Both the position numbers and the translations under genes were made by a program. From Penium margaritaceum (lineage: Eukaryota; Streptophyta; Zygnematophyceae; Desmidiales; Peniaceae), in contig SZWC01000574.1 of assembly GCA_023375785.1 (NCBI GenBank), positions 288,156 to 352,155 on the forward strand: a DNA stretch of 64,000 nucleotides, read 5' to 3'. Below, in pieces: positions 1-11,746 of the stretch. Below the pieces are notes generated by a model. It had not been told where the DNA came from and searched no databases. It saw only the letters and a program-made list of their open reading frames with translations. Each line of letters starts with the position of its first letter. Position 1 is the stretch's first letter.

Positions 1-1456
1 TGTGATTGGGCACTCTGACCATGGTTGACTCGTGTTACAAGTCGTAGAAGATAAAGTAACTTGGCAAAGTTTGTGGTCATGGTCAGTGGCACATGCCAAC
101 TTTGTCAAGGCATTGCGCACAATAGCCACAACGAGCCACCAGTATTATACCTTGTTTGCACCTGCAAAATCATGCCTAGTACATCTCCACTGTGATTGGA
201 CACTCTGACTGTGGCTGACTCGTGTCATGATCAATAGAAGTAAAAGTCACTTGGATACATTTGTGGTCATGGTCAGTGGTACATGCCAACTTTGTCAAGG
301 TATCGCGCACAATAGCCACACCGAGCCACCAGTATTCTACCTTGTTTATACCCATAAGTTCATTCCTAGTACATCTGCACTGTGATTGGACACTTTGACA
401 GTGGCTGACTCGTGTTATGATTCATAGCTTTTTAATGTACTTGGAAAACTTTGTGGTCATGTTCAGTGGCACATGCCAACTTTGTCGAGGCATTGCGCAC
501 AATAGCCGTGCCAAGCCACCGGTATTCTACCTTGTTTGCACCTGCAAGATCATGCCTTGTACATCTGCACTGTGATTGGACACTCTAACCGTGGTTGACT
601 CGTGTTATGATCAATAGAAGTAAAAGTCACTTGGATACCTTCGTGGTCATGGTCAGTGGCACATGCCATTCTTGTCAAGGCATTGCACACAATAGCCACA
701 AAGAGACAGCAGTATTTTACCTTGTTTATACCTGTAAGGTCATGCCTAGTATATTTGCACTGTGATTGGACACTCTGACCATGGCTGACTCGTGTTATGA
801 TTCATAGCCGTTTAAGGTACTTGGTAAACTTTGCGGTGATGAAAAGTGGCACATACCATCTTTGTCAAGGCATTGCGCACAATACCCGTGCCAAGCCACC
901 GTTTTTGTTGCCTTGTTCATGCCTGCAAGGTCATGCCTAGTACATCTGAACAATGATTGGGCACTCTGACCTTGGCTGACTCGTGTTACGATTTGTAGAA
1001 GTTAACTCACTTGGTAAACTTTGTTTTCATGATCATTGGCAAATCCCAACTTTGTCAAGGCATTGCGCACAATAGCCACACCGAGCCACCAGTATTCTAC
1101 ACGTTTGGTACTTGTAAGATCATGCCTAGTACATCTGCAGTGTGATTGGACACTCTGATTGTGGCTGACTCGTGTTATGATCAATAGAAGTAAAAGTCAC
1201 TTGGATACATTTGTGGTCATGGTCAGTGGCACATGCCAACTTTGTCAAGGCATTGCACACAATAGCCACACCGAGCCACCAGTATTCTACCTTGTTCATA
1301 CCTGCAAAATCATGCCCAGTATATATGCACTGTGATCCGACACTCTGACCGTGGCTGACTCGTGTTATGATCAATAGAAGTAAAAATCACTTGGATACAT
1401 TTGTGGTCATGGTCGGTGGCACATGCAAAATTTGTCAAGGCATTGCACACAATAGC
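1..1456 (+). repeat. 190-bp satellite array, forward, A-B-C type monomers
   Basis: The phrase TGTGATTGG recurs at 191, 381, 571 and 761, a period of exactly 190 bp. Each monomer carries the anchors TGACTCGTGTTATGAT, TTGTGGTCATGGTCAGTGGC and CAAGGCATTGCGCACAATAG. Three monomer types differ after TGACTCGTGTTA: type A has CGATTCGTAGAAGTTAAAG, type B has TGATCAATAGAAGTAAAAG, and type C has TGATTCATAGCCGTTTAAGG and continues with CCGTGCCAAGCCACCGG. The order here is roughly A,B,C,B,C,A,B,B. Short open frames in the block are by-products of the repeat. Confidence 0.97.
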
Positions 1457-2069
1457 TGTCAGATATATGACTCCGACAAGGTCCTTCTCATACATCCCTT
1501 GGATAATCCGAGCTCTCGTTATCGGTTCAGGTCCCGCACCAAACCTCCTTGGCAACGGCTGGTCGGTCTTGACCGTTCCATCAGAGTCAAGCCGCCCCTA
1601 ATAAGCGACCACGTCGCCACGCGTGCGGCTAGCGAAAAGAAGCCGTTAATACCCGATTTATCCTGTTCTGCTGTATATGAGGAGGATGTTTATTCCCTCC
1701 CATAGTTCAACCATAACAGTTCTACCCATCCTGTTCCCTTTGGTTCCGCGCATTTGCCGCCGTGTCTTCGCTCTGCTCGTACTTCGCATTTCTTGCCTTC
1801 GCCAGCCTCTCACAGCTCTCAACTCTTTGGTCTGTCACTCTCGCTCCTTTGCTCAGTCCTCAATCAGTCATCACTCGTCTTTCCTCTGAGCTCTCTCTCT
1901 CAACATCCGGTCTCCCTCGTCTCCTCTTGAACCTTGGCCTCTATCAAGCTCTGTGACTAACTCCTCGGGAACGCTCTTGCTTACGGCACTTTGGTACCGG
2001 ACTCGTGGTTGTTCCGATGCATCTGCTTGCTTCTGGTACTGCTGCTCTCGTGCCTGCATTCTTCTGACA
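1457..2069 (+). mobile_element. Solo LTR (613 bp) of the TGTCAGAA/TTCTGACA family
   Basis: The block starts TGTCAG and ends TTCTGACA and interrupts a satellite monomer. It is flanked by a perfect 5-bp target duplication ATAGC (1452-1456 and 2070-2074). It shares the family landmarks of the other LTRs here, such as CTAGCGAAAAGAAGCCGTTA, a TATA-like TGTATATGAGGAGGATG near 1671 and the AACAGTTCTACCCATCCTGT stretch, read on the plus strand. No internal region is present, so it is best explained by LTR-LTR recombination that removed the element body. Confidence 0.93.
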
Positions 2070-5000
2070 ATAGCCACACCGAGCCACCAGTATTCTACCC
2101 TGTTTATACCTGTAATGTCATGCCTAGTATATCTGCACTGTGATTGGACACTCGGACCGTGGCTGACTCGTGTCATGCTTCATAGACGTTTATGGTACTT
2201 GGTAAACTTTGTAGTCATGGTAAGTGGCACATGCCAACTTTGTCAAGACATTGCGCACAATAGCCGTACCAAGCCACCGGTTTTTTACCTTGTCTATACC
2301 TACAAGGTCATGCCTAGTACATCTGAACTGTGATTGGGCACTCTGACTGTGGCTGACTTGTGTTATGATCAATAGAAGTAAAAGTCAATTGGGTACATTT
2401 GTGGTCATGGTCAGTGGCACATGCCAACTTTGTCAAGGCATTGCACACATTAGCCACACCAAGCCACCAGTATTCTACCTTGTTTATACCTGCAAGGTCA
2501 TGCCCAGTATATCTGCACTGTGATTGGACACTCTGACCGTGGCTGACTCGTGTTACGATTCGTAGAAGTTAAAGTCACTTGGTAAACTTTGTGGTCATGG
2601 TCAGTGGCACATGCCAACTTTGTCAAGGCATTGCGCACAATAGCCGTCCCAAGACACCAAACTTTTTCCCTGTTTTTACCTGCAATGTCATCCACATTAG
2701 ATGTGCACTGTGATTGGGTACTCTGACCGTGGCTGACGCGTGTTATGATTCGTAGAATTTAAAGTCACTTGGTAATCTTTGTGGTCATGGTCAGTGGCTC
2801 ATGCCAACTTTGTCAATACATTGCGCACAATAGCCACACCGAGCCACCGGTATTCTACCATGTTTGCAATTGCAAGACCATGCCAAGTACATCTGCACTG
2901 TGATTGGACACTCTGACCATGGCTGACTTGTGTTATGATGAATACAAGTAAAAGTCACTTGGGTACATTTGTGGTCATGGTCAGTGGCACATGCCAACAT
3001 TGTCAATGCATTGCGCACATTAGCCACACCAATCCACCAGTATTCTACATTGTTTATACCTGCAAGGTGATGCCCAATATATCTGCACTGTGATTGGACA
3101 CTCTGACCGTGGCTGACTCGTGTTATGATTCATAGCCGTTTAAGGTACTTGGTAAACTTTGTGGTCATGGTATGTGGCACATGCCATCTTTGTCAAGGCA
3201 TTGCGCACAATAGCTTTGCCAACCCACCGGTTTTTTACCTTGTTTATACCTGGAAGGTCATGCCTAGTACATCTGAAGTGTGATTGGGCACTCTGACCGT
3301 GGCTGACTCATGTTTCATTTCGTAGAAGTTAAAGTCACTTGTTGACCTTCGTGGTCATGGTCAGTGGTACATGCCAACTTTGTCAAGGCATTGCGCACAA
3401 TAGCCACACCAACCAGTAGTCTACATTGTTTGAACCTGCAATATCATTCCTAATACATTTGCACTATGATTGGACACATTGACCGTGGCTGACTCGTGTT
3501 ATGATCAATAGAAGTAAAAGTCACTTGGATATATACATGGTCATGGTCAGTGGCACCTGCCAACTTTGTCAAGGCATTGCGCAAAATAGCCAACCAAGCC
3601 ACCGGTATTCTACCTTGTTTATACCTGCAAGGTCATGCCCGGTACATCTGCACTGTGATTTAACACTCTGACTGTGGCTGACTCGTGTTATGATTCATAG
3701 CCGTTTAATGTACTTGGTATACGTTGTGGTCCTGGTCAGTGGTACATGCCAACTTTGTCAAGGCATTGCGCACAATAGCCGTGCCAAGCCACTGGTTTAT
3801 AACCTTATTTATACCTGCAAGGTCATGCATATTAGATGTACGCTGTGATTGGGCACTCTGACCGTGGCTGACTTGTGTTATGATTCCTAGAAGTTAAAGG
3901 CACTTGGTAAACTCTGTGGCCACAGTGAGTGGCACATGCCAACATTATAAAGGCATTGCGCACACCGAGCCAGCAGTATTCTACCTTGTTTGCACCTGCA
4001 AGCTCATGCCTAGTACATCTGCACTTTGATTGGACACTCTGACAGTCGCTGACTCGTGATATGATCAATAGAAGTAAAAGTCACTTGGATACATTTGTGG
4101 TCATGGTCAGTGGCACATGCCAACTTTGTTAAGGCATTGCGCACAATAGCCACACCAAGCCACCAGTATTCAACCTTGTTTGTACCTGCAAGGTCATGCC
4201 CAGTATATCTCAACTATGATTGGACACTCTGACCGTGGCTGACTCGTGTTATGATTCATAGCCGTTTAAGGTTCTTGGTAAACTTTGTGGTCATGGTCAG
4301 TGGCACATGCCAAATTTGTCAAGGCATTGCGTACAATAGCCGTGCCAAGCCACCGGGTTCTTACCTTGTTTATACCTGTAAGGGCATGCATATTAGATGT
4401 GCAATGTAATTGGGCACTCTGACCGTGGGTGACTCATGTTACAATTTGTAGAAGTTAAAGTCACTTGGTACACTTTGTATTCATGGCCAGTGGCACATGC
4501 CAACTTTGTCAAGGCATTGCGCACAATAGCCCCAGCGAGGCACCAGTATTCTACCTTGTTTGTACCTGTAAGATCATGCCTAGTACATCTGCACTGTGAT
4601 TGGACACTCTGACCGTGGCTGACTCATGTTATGATCAATAGAAGCAAAAGTCACTTGGATACATTTGTGGTCATGGTCGGAGGCACATGCCAACTTTGTC
4701 AAGGCAATCCGCACAATAGCCATACCAAGCCACTATTATTCTAGCTTGTTTATACCTGCAAGGTCATCCCCAGTGCATCTGCACTGTGATTGGACACTCT
4801 GACCGTGGCTGACTTGTGTTATGATTCGTAGCTGTTTAATGTACTTGGTAAACTTTGTGGTCATGGTTAGTGGTTCATGCCAACTTTGTCAAGGCATTGC
4901 GCACAATAGCCGTGCCAAGCCACCAATGTTCTGCCTTGTTTGCACCTGCAAGATCATGCCTAGTACATCTGCACTGTGATTGGACACTCTGACCTTGGCT

Positions 5001-5366
5001 AACTCGTGTTATGATCAATAGAAGTAAATGTCACTTGGATACAATTGTGGTCATGGTCAGAAGCACATGCCAACTTTGTCAAGGCATTGCACACAATAGC
5101 CACACCGAGCTACTGGTATTCTACGTTGTATATACCCGTACGTTCATGTCCAGTATATCTGCACTGTGATTGGACATTCTGACCGTGGCTGACTCATGTA
5201 ATGATATATAGCCATTTAAGGTACTTGGTAAACTTTGTAGTCATGGTACGTGGCACATGCCAACTTTTTCAAGGCATTACGCACAATAGTCGTGCCAAGC
5301 CATCAGTTTTTTCCCTTGTTTATACCAGCAAGGTCATGCCTAGTACATCTGAACTGTGATTGGGTA
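2070..5366 (+). repeat. 190-bp satellite array, forward, regular A-B-C trimers
   Basis: Monomers follow A-B-C order for several cycles: type A near 3310, 3880 and 4440; type B near 3495, 4065 and 4630; type C near 3690, 4250 and 4820. This gives a higher-order unit of about 570 bp. Sequence identity between monomers three apart is visibly higher than between neighbours. Confidence 0.96.
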
Positions 5367-5972
5367 TGTCAAAAGAATGCAGATGCGAGAGTAGCAGCAG
5401 CAAAAGCAGGTAGAAGCATCCGGACATGCAAGCGTACATCAGTAGAGTGACGTAGGCGAGAGTGTTCTGAGGAGTTAGTCGCGAAAGCTGATACACGCTG
5501 AGACGCGAGGTAGCTGGGGTAGACAGGTTGATGTGAGAGAGAGTGCTAGCGAGATGAGTGATGGTTGGCGCAGTATGAGAGCTGAGCGAAGGAGCGAGAG
5601 TGACGGAGCAAAGCGTTGAGGGGGGCTGGCAAAGACAAAGAATGCGAGGAGCGAGCAGAGTGAAGACACGGCAGTGAAGCCGTGGAACCAAAGGGGAACA
5701 GGATGAGTAGAACTGTTCTGGTTAAAATAGGGAGGGACTGAACATCCTCCGTATATACAATAGAACAGGACAAAACAAGTACTAACGGCTTCTTTCCGCT
5801 AGCCGGATGCGTGGCGACGTGGTCGCTTATTAGAGGCGGCTCGACTCTGGTGGAACGGTCGTGACCGACCAGCCGTTACCGAGGGAGGTTCGGTGTGGGA
5901 ACCTGAACCAGGATCGAGAGCTCGGATTATCTGGGGAGTGAAGAGCACCTTGTCTGAGTCACATTTCTGACA
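5367..5972 (-). mobile_element. Solo LTR (606 bp), reverse orientation
   Basis: On the minus strand the LTR starts TGTCAGAAATG and ends near CATTCTTTTGACA. The flanking 5-mers are GGGTA (5362-5366) and GGGCA (5973-5977), a target duplication with one mismatch or pre-existing satellite variation. On the minus strand it has a TATA-like TGTATATACGGAGGATGTTC, matching the promoter region of related LTRs. No internal region or second LTR is attached. Confidence 0.9.
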
Positions 5973-7912
5973 GGGCAGTCTGACTGTGGCTGACTCATGT
6001 TACGATTCGTAGAAGTTACTTGGTAAACTTTGTGGTCATGGTCAGTGACACATGCCAACTTTGTCAAGGTATTGCGCACATTCGCACACTGAGCCACCAG
6101 TATTATACCTAGTTTGAACCTGCGAGATCATGCCTAGTACATCTGCACTGTGATTGGACACTCTGACCGTGGCTGACTTGTGTTATGATCAATAGAAGTA
6201 AAAGTCACCTGGATATATTTGTGGTCATGGTCAGTGGCAAATGCCTGCTTTGTCAAGGCATTGGCACAGTAGCCACACCGAGCCACCAGTATTCTACCTT
6301 GTTTATACCTGCAAGGTCATGCCCATTATATCTGCACTATGAATGGACACTCTGATCGTGGCTGACTCGTGTTATGATTCATAGCTGTTTAAGGTACTTG
6401 GTAAACTTTGTGGTCATGGTCAGTGGCACATGCCAGCTTTGTCAAAGCATTGCGCACAATAGCCGTGCCAAGACACTGGGTTTTACCCTGTTTATACCTA
6501 CAGGGTCATGCATATTAGATGTGTACTGTGATTGGGTACTCTGACCGTGGCTGACTTGTGTTATGATTGGTAGACGTTAAAGTAACTTGGTAAACTTTGT
6601 GGTTATGGTCAGTGCACGTGCCAACCTAGTCAAGGCATTGCGCACAATAGCCACACCGAGCCACCAATACTCTACCTTGTTTGTAACTGCAAGATCATGC
6701 CTAGTACATTTGCACTGTGATTGGACACTCCCACGATGGCTGACGCGTGTTATGATTCGTAACCGTTTAAGGTACTTGGTAAACCTTGTGGTTATGGTCA
6801 GTGGCACATGCCAACGTGGTCAAGGCATTGTGCACAATAGCCACATCAAGCCACCAGTATTCTACCTTGTTTGTACCTGCAAGATCATGCCTAATACATC
6901 TGCATTGTGATTGGATACTCTGACCGTGGCTGACTCGTGTTATGATCAATAGAACTAAAAGACACTTGGATACATTTGTGGTCATGGTCAGCGGCACATG
7001 CCAACTTTGTCAAGGCATTGCGCACAATAGCCACACCGAGCCACCAGTATTCCACCTTGTTTAGACGTGCAAGGTCATGCCTATTATATCTGCACTGTGA
7101 TTGGACACCCTGACCGTGGCTGACTCGTGTTATGATTCATAGCCGTTCAATGTACTTGGTAAACTTTGTGGTCATGGTCAGTGGCACATACCAATTTTGT
7201 CAAGACATTGCGCACAATAGCCGTACGAAGCCACCGGTTTTTTACCTTGTTCATACCCGCAAGATCATGCATGTTAAATGTGAGCTGTGATTGGGCACTC
7301 TGACCGTGGCTGACTCGTGTTACGATTCGTAGAAGTTAAAGTCACTTGGTAAACTTTGTGGTCATTGTCAGTGGCACATGCCAACTTTGTCAAGGCATTG
7401 CGCACAATAGCGACACCGAGCCACCAGTATTCTACCTTGTTTGAACCTGCAAGATCATTCCTAGTACATCTGCATTGTGATTGGACACTCTGACCGTGGC
7501 TGACTCGTGTTATGATCAATAGAATTAAAAGTCACTTGGATATATTTGTGGTCATGGTCAGTGGTACATGCCAACTTTGTCAAGGCATTGCGCACAATAG
7601 CCACAACGAGCCACCAGTATTCTACCTTGTTTATACCTGCAAGGTCATGCCTAGTATATTTGCACTGTGATTGGGCACTCTGACTGTGGCTGACTCGTGT
7701 TATGATTAATAGCCGTTTAAGGTACTTGGTAAACTTTGTGGTCATGGTCAGTGGCACATGCCACCTTTGTCAAGGCATTGCATACAATAGCCGTGCCAAG
7801 CCACCGGTTTTTTACCTTGTTTATACCTGTAAGGTCATGCATATTAGATGTGCAATGTCATTGGGCACTCTGACCATGGCTGACTCGTGTTACAATTTGT
7901 AGAAGTTCAAGT
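5973..7912 (+). repeat. 190-bp satellite array, forward
   Basis: The same three monomer types continue in phase from the 5' flank of the solo LTR. The array is broken inside a type A monomer (GTAGAAGTTCAAGT) by the next LTR element. Confidence 0.96.
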
Positions 7913-8518
7913 TTTCAGAAGAATGCAATGAGCAAGGACAGCAGGAGCAAGAGCAGGCAGAGGCAATGAAGCAAGCTGACGTAACGTGGTGAAGTGACGG
8001 AAGCAGAGCGGTGAGAGAAGGCCCATGGATGTAGTCACCGAGTCGCAAGAGGACGCGAGGCACTGGAGCTCCGAGGTAGACCGAGCGCAGATGAGAGAAC
8101 TTGAGAGCGAAGCGAGGGAGGCGTTGGAAGCGAAAGGTTAAGGGTGGCGAAGCGAATAGCCTTGAGGAGACAGTGGTGGGTGAAGGCAATGGACGCGAGA
8201 GGCGAGCAGAGCGAATACACAGCGGCGAAGCCGCGGGACGAAAGGGGAACAGGATGAATAGAACCGTTCTGGTTAACTCGAGGGAATGAGCATCCTCGGT
8301 ATAAAAAGGACAGAATAGGACAAATGAGCAAAACAACGGCTTCTTTCCGCTAGCCGGACGCGAGTGACCGGTGTCACTTTATTAGGGGATGACTTGTCCA
8401 AAGGGTCTGAACGGTTGAGCAACTGGAGAGCCGTTGGGCAAAGTGGTTCAGTCATGGGAATTGAACCGTTATTGAGACCGAGATATTTTCTTCTCTTGTC
8501 AAGGCTTCATTTCTGACA
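7913..8518 (-). repeat. 3' LTR of the element at 7913-11746
   Basis: This 606-bp copy is clearly the same sequence as 11142-11746, with scattered substitutions and small indels. Its outer end is TTTCAGAAG on the plus strand where the partner has TGTCAGAAG, a mutated terminal dinucleotide. It starts TGTCAGAAATG on the minus strand directly after the purine tract. Confidence 0.93.
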
Positions 8519-8526
8519 CCTCCCTT
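8519..8526 (-). other. Polypurine tract
   Basis: On the minus strand AAGGGAGG lies immediately upstream of the 3' LTR start TGTCAG. This is the usual place of the plus-strand primer in LTR retrotransposons. Confidence 0.8.
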
Positions 8527-8561
8527 GAAGCTTGACAAGAGGTAAGAGAGCAAGAGGCAGA

Positions 8562-9185
8562 TCAAGGGTAGTGGCGTTCCCAATATTCCACCCCATTGGA
8601 GGAAGTGGGATATGGGGGTGTGCGAGGCCGTTCTTTGATGGCTCGAAGTTCTTCTTCTTCCTCCATTCTCCTGTGATCTCGGATGAAGGGTTGCAGCTGG
8701 AATCGTCGTTCCTCTAGAAGTTCATTGTATGGAGGAGGGTCAAGTGCAGCCAGACAAGGATCAGGGGATTCCGCTCCTCTACTTAAACAGTAATCCCTGA
8801 GGCCGTGGATGGTCCGGAAGGCAGCTTGATGACGATGTGCTGCAATGATAGGGTGGAGTTCATCGTAAGTGCTCATGTAGAGAAGTCCTCTCAGTTGGGC
8901 AATGCCATACTCCCTTCTTCCTCATGCGGTTCTACGGGCTTCTCTGCTTCCAACATCTCGTATCACGTCAAGTAGATTGTATCCATGTATGTCCAGGGTG
9001 GCAATTTCACGACGCCGTTGGTGGCGCCATCGCTCAAAGTTATGCCTCCCATCAGGTGCGAAGCAGAGTGGAGAAGTGTTGTCCGTTAGGGAGGCAACTT
9101 CATTGTAAAGCAGGATGATGCGTCGTTGCTCTTCCATCGAGGAGGAGAAGTTTTGAAGAGGGGACGACCAGGAATTTGAGGACAA
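8562..9185 (-). pseudogene. Unrecognised retroelement protein, one in-frame TGA
   Basis: A frame starts MSSNSWSSPL at 9185 and runs to 8562, broken only by TGA at 8924-8922. The downstream half, from the TGA codon on, stays in the same frame. The product would be about 207 codons: a charged N-terminal half with FERWRHQRRREIATLD, then a part with YNELLEERRFQLQPFIRDH and a run of Glu before the C terminus. I recognise no gag zinc knuckle, protease or polymerase motif. It lies just upstream of the polypurine tract, an unusual place for gag. A degenerate gag-like or accessory protein is possible. A weakly similar layout of a short protein occurs at 21383-20688. Confidence 0.5.
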
Positions 9186-9279
9186 TCAGATTTTACAGGA
9201 GGGTTCATGGTGAAGCGATGGACCTGATGTTGCAGATGAATTATGGCAGAGGAAGAGGATGGTGGAATTGGGCAAATCC

Positions 9280-9960
9280 AACTTGTGGAAGTTTCTGCGT
9301 GGGCGCAGGTCGTCGCGGAACAGGCAATTCGACCAGGCGGATCCTTGTGCTGAGCGAAAGGAGCAAAAGCGGATGACGGCCCGATAATTGACGGGGTGGG
9401 CGCAGGGGCGAAACCAAATGTATTCCGAGGTAGAGGAGTAGATCAGGGGAGGAAAGAAGCCAACGTGCCGCGAGAAATCTGTTTCCGGTGTGGGTGCAGG
9501 CTGCTGCGGAGCGCGCAGTTAGCTCATGTAGATTATTGTGCTGGTCACAGATGCTGATGATGAGGAGGCAAAGGCTGATAAAAGAGGAGTGGCCGTAGGG
9601 GCGAGACCTCGTGCGTTGCTGAAATAGACGTGGTAGAATGCAGCAAGGGGAAGGAAGGTGCCAACGCGCCGAGAGAAATCTGCTGTCGGCGTGGGTGCAG
9701 GCTACTGCAAAGCGGGCAGCTAGCTCGTGCAGATCCTTGTGCTGGTCATATATGCGGATGATGAGGAGCAGAAGATGCTGAAAAAGGAGTGGGAGCAGGG
9801 GCAAAACCACGTACATTGCAGGAATTTTTGGCGTGGGCGCAGGTCGGTGCGAAGCGGGCGATGTGACCGGGCGGATCCTTGTGCTGAGCTGATGATGCGG
9901 AGATGGGATTAGAGGCAGCTGATGGCTGAGTGGGCGCAGGGGCAAAACCACGTGTACTGA
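9280..9960 (-). repeat. G-box minisatellite inside the LTR element
   Basis: Diverged units of roughly 150-200 bp recur with the plus-strand landmarks GTGGGCGCAGGTCGTCG, CGGGCGGATCCTTGTGCTGA and AAAACCACGT. The same unit type occurs at 17907-18480 and 21455-22085. Long open frames on the minus strand here (about 240 codons, rich in Pro, Leu and Ser) are repetitive in parallel with the DNA units and are not taken as genes. Confidence 0.75.
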
Positions 9961-10071
9961 TGACAAAGGCTGAGGAAGACTGACGAGAAGGCGGCACGGA
10001 TGATGCTGAAAGCGGCTCGAAGAAGACAGATGATGAGGAGGGCTGAGGACAGAGGGTGATCACGTGAAAAA

Positions 10072-10571
10072 GGGAAGGCTGGTGGAGTTGATGCGCACGT
10101 AACGGAGGCAGAAGATGGAGGTTGCGGCAGGGAGAGGATGGCGGCAAGATGAGGCAACCAGGTGCTCTGCTTTCAAGAGAGTGATAGCTTGTTCCACAGT
10201 TGGCCCGAGACCGACGGGCAGGAAGACCAGCGGTGTCGGATATCATGTTGGCTATACGAGACTGATTGCAGCAAAGGGAGTCATATGGCGAGCAGAGATT
10301 CCAGTCCGCTGATGTCAGGANAGGGAAGGCTGGTGGAGTTGATGCGCACGTGACGGAGGCAGAAGATGGAGGTTGCGGCAGGGAGAGGATGGCGGCAAGA
10401 TGAGGCAACCAGGTGCTCTGCTTTCAAGAGAGTGATAGCTTGTTCCACAGTTGGCCCGAGACCGACGGGCAGGAAGACCAGCGGTGTCGGATATCATGTT
10501 GGCTATACGAGACTGATTGCAGCAAAGGGAGTCATATGGCAAGCAGAGATTCCAGTCTGCTGATGTCAGGA
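10072..10571 (+). repeat. 251-bp direct duplication joined by a single N
   Basis: The block beginning GGGAAGGCTGGTGGAGTTGA at about 10072 is repeated almost unchanged from 10323. The two copies meet at an N (10321) and frames inside them repeat 251 bp apart. This looks like two overlapping contig ends placed side by side, though a real internal duplication cannot be excluded. Inside each copy is the module CGAGACCGACGGGCAGGAAG, which recurs in related elements at about 22410 and 39305. Confidence 0.85.
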
Positions 10572-11128
10572 GAGTGACGGCTTGTTCCCCAATTGGCTCG
10601 CAATGGGAGCAGGAAGAATGGTGGTATCCGATGTCATAGCGGCAGGCATTGCACTACTGCTGCTGACGATGCGAGACGACGGTGCGAGGATGTGGTGTGG
10701 TACAACGAGTGCGAGGAGACTGATGTCGCTGGGGCAGATGGTGGAGATGAGGACGATGAGAGGAGAGGAGGAGAGCGGAGGTGCTTGCAAGGTTGACGAG
10801 AAGAGAGGTAGCGGGTGACGAGCGACAGGGAAGCTTCCAAGAAGTTGACGGCAATCGGCAGCTTGGGAGCTGCTTGCAGCTATTGTTAACGACACGTCAT
10901 AATTTTGTTGGCCACGGGTGCGGAATGGGTGCAGGGCTTTCCGAGGATGACGAGGCGTTGGTTCAGCGTGAGGAGCACTTCGAGCGGTGCTGCCGATGTC
11001 AGCTGCTAATGAGGCGAAGGAGCGCGAGGTGGCGGTGACGGCGATGGGGAGGTGCAGATTTGAGAGGGGACGCAATGGAGGCAGTAGAGCGATGACTTGG
11101 TCACGAGGTACCAGGTGATGTCCCCTGA

Positions 11129-11141
11129 GGCTCTGATACCA
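11129..11141 (-). other. Primer-binding site, initiator tRNA-Met type
   Basis: The minus strand reads TGGTATCAGAGCC directly after the 5' LTR end CTGACA, with no spacer. This is the standard complement of the plant initiator tRNA-Met 3' end used by most plant LTR retrotransposons. Confidence 0.93.
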
Positions 11142-11746
11142 TGTCAGAAGAATGCAATGAGCGAGGACTGCAAGACCTGGAGCAAGCAGAAGCAATGAAG
11201 CAAGCTGACGTAACATAGTGAAGTGACGGAATCAGAGCGGTGAGAGCCGGCCCAAGGAGTTAGTCGCAGAGTTGCAAGAGGAAGCGAGGCACTGGAGCCT
11301 CGAGGTAGACCGAGCGCAGATGAGAGAACTTGAGATCGAAGCAAGGAAGGCATCGGAAGTGAAAGGTTAATGGTGGTGAAGAGAAGAGCCGTGACGAGAC
11401 AGTGGTGGGCAGATGCAATGGACGCGAGAGGCGAGCAGAGCGAAGACACGGCGGCGAAGCTGCGGAACCAAAGGGGGACAGAATGAATAGAACTGTGCTG
11501 GTTAACTCAAGGGAATGAACATCCTCAGTATAAAAAGGACAGATCAGGACAAATGAGCAAAGTAACGGCTTTTTTCTGCTAGCCGGACGCGGGTGACAGG
11601 TGTCACTTTGTTATGGGGAGGACTTATCCGAAGGGTCTGAATGGTTGAGCGACCGGAGAGCCGTTGAGTAAGGTGGTTCAGTCATGACTAGAACCGTTCC
11701 TGAGACCGAGATATTTTCTTCTCTTGTCAAGGCTTCATTTCTGACA
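11142..11746 (-). repeat. 5' LTR of the element at 7913-11746
   Basis: This 605-bp LTR starts TGTCAGAAATG and ends CATTCTTCTGACA on the minus strand. A TATA-like stretch (plus-strand CCTCAGTATAAAAAGG near 11523) marks the likely promoter on the minus strand. It matches the 3' LTR along its whole length. Confidence 0.93.

Larger units (their letters stand above)
7913..11746 (-). mobile_element. Complete non-autonomous LTR retrotransposon (3,834 bp)
   Basis: Two LTRs of about 605 bp bound a 2,623-bp internal region. Read on the minus strand the order is 5' LTR (11142-11746), primer-binding site, leader with repeated modules, G-box minisatellite (about 9280-9960), a short broken ORF (9185-8562), polypurine tract and 3' LTR (7913-8518). 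The flanking 5-mers CAAGT (7908-7912) and AAAGT (11747-11751) are a target duplication with one change. No reverse transcriptase, integrase or protease motif is visible, so it must have been mobilised in trans. The element has the same LTR family as both solo LTRs, the element at 20688-23591 and the fragments at 25116 and 38996. Confidence 0.92.

Noticed and set aside
1002-1184. Recurrent 60-120 codon frames on the minus strand of the satellite (MIITRVSHGQSVQSQ...), seen dozens of times.
   Set aside because: They repeat with the 190-bp monomer, shift frame every unit because 190 is not a multiple of 3, and have no initiation context or domain. They are by-products of low stop density in the monomer.
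1-1456. CRISPR-like regular repeats.
   Set aside because: The repeats are head-to-tail 190-bp monomers with no unique spacers, in a eukaryotic sequence.
10566-11216. Minus-strand frame of 216 codons at the start of the LTR element interior.
   Set aside because: It runs through the LTR end and primer-binding site, which are not translated, and has no gag motif.
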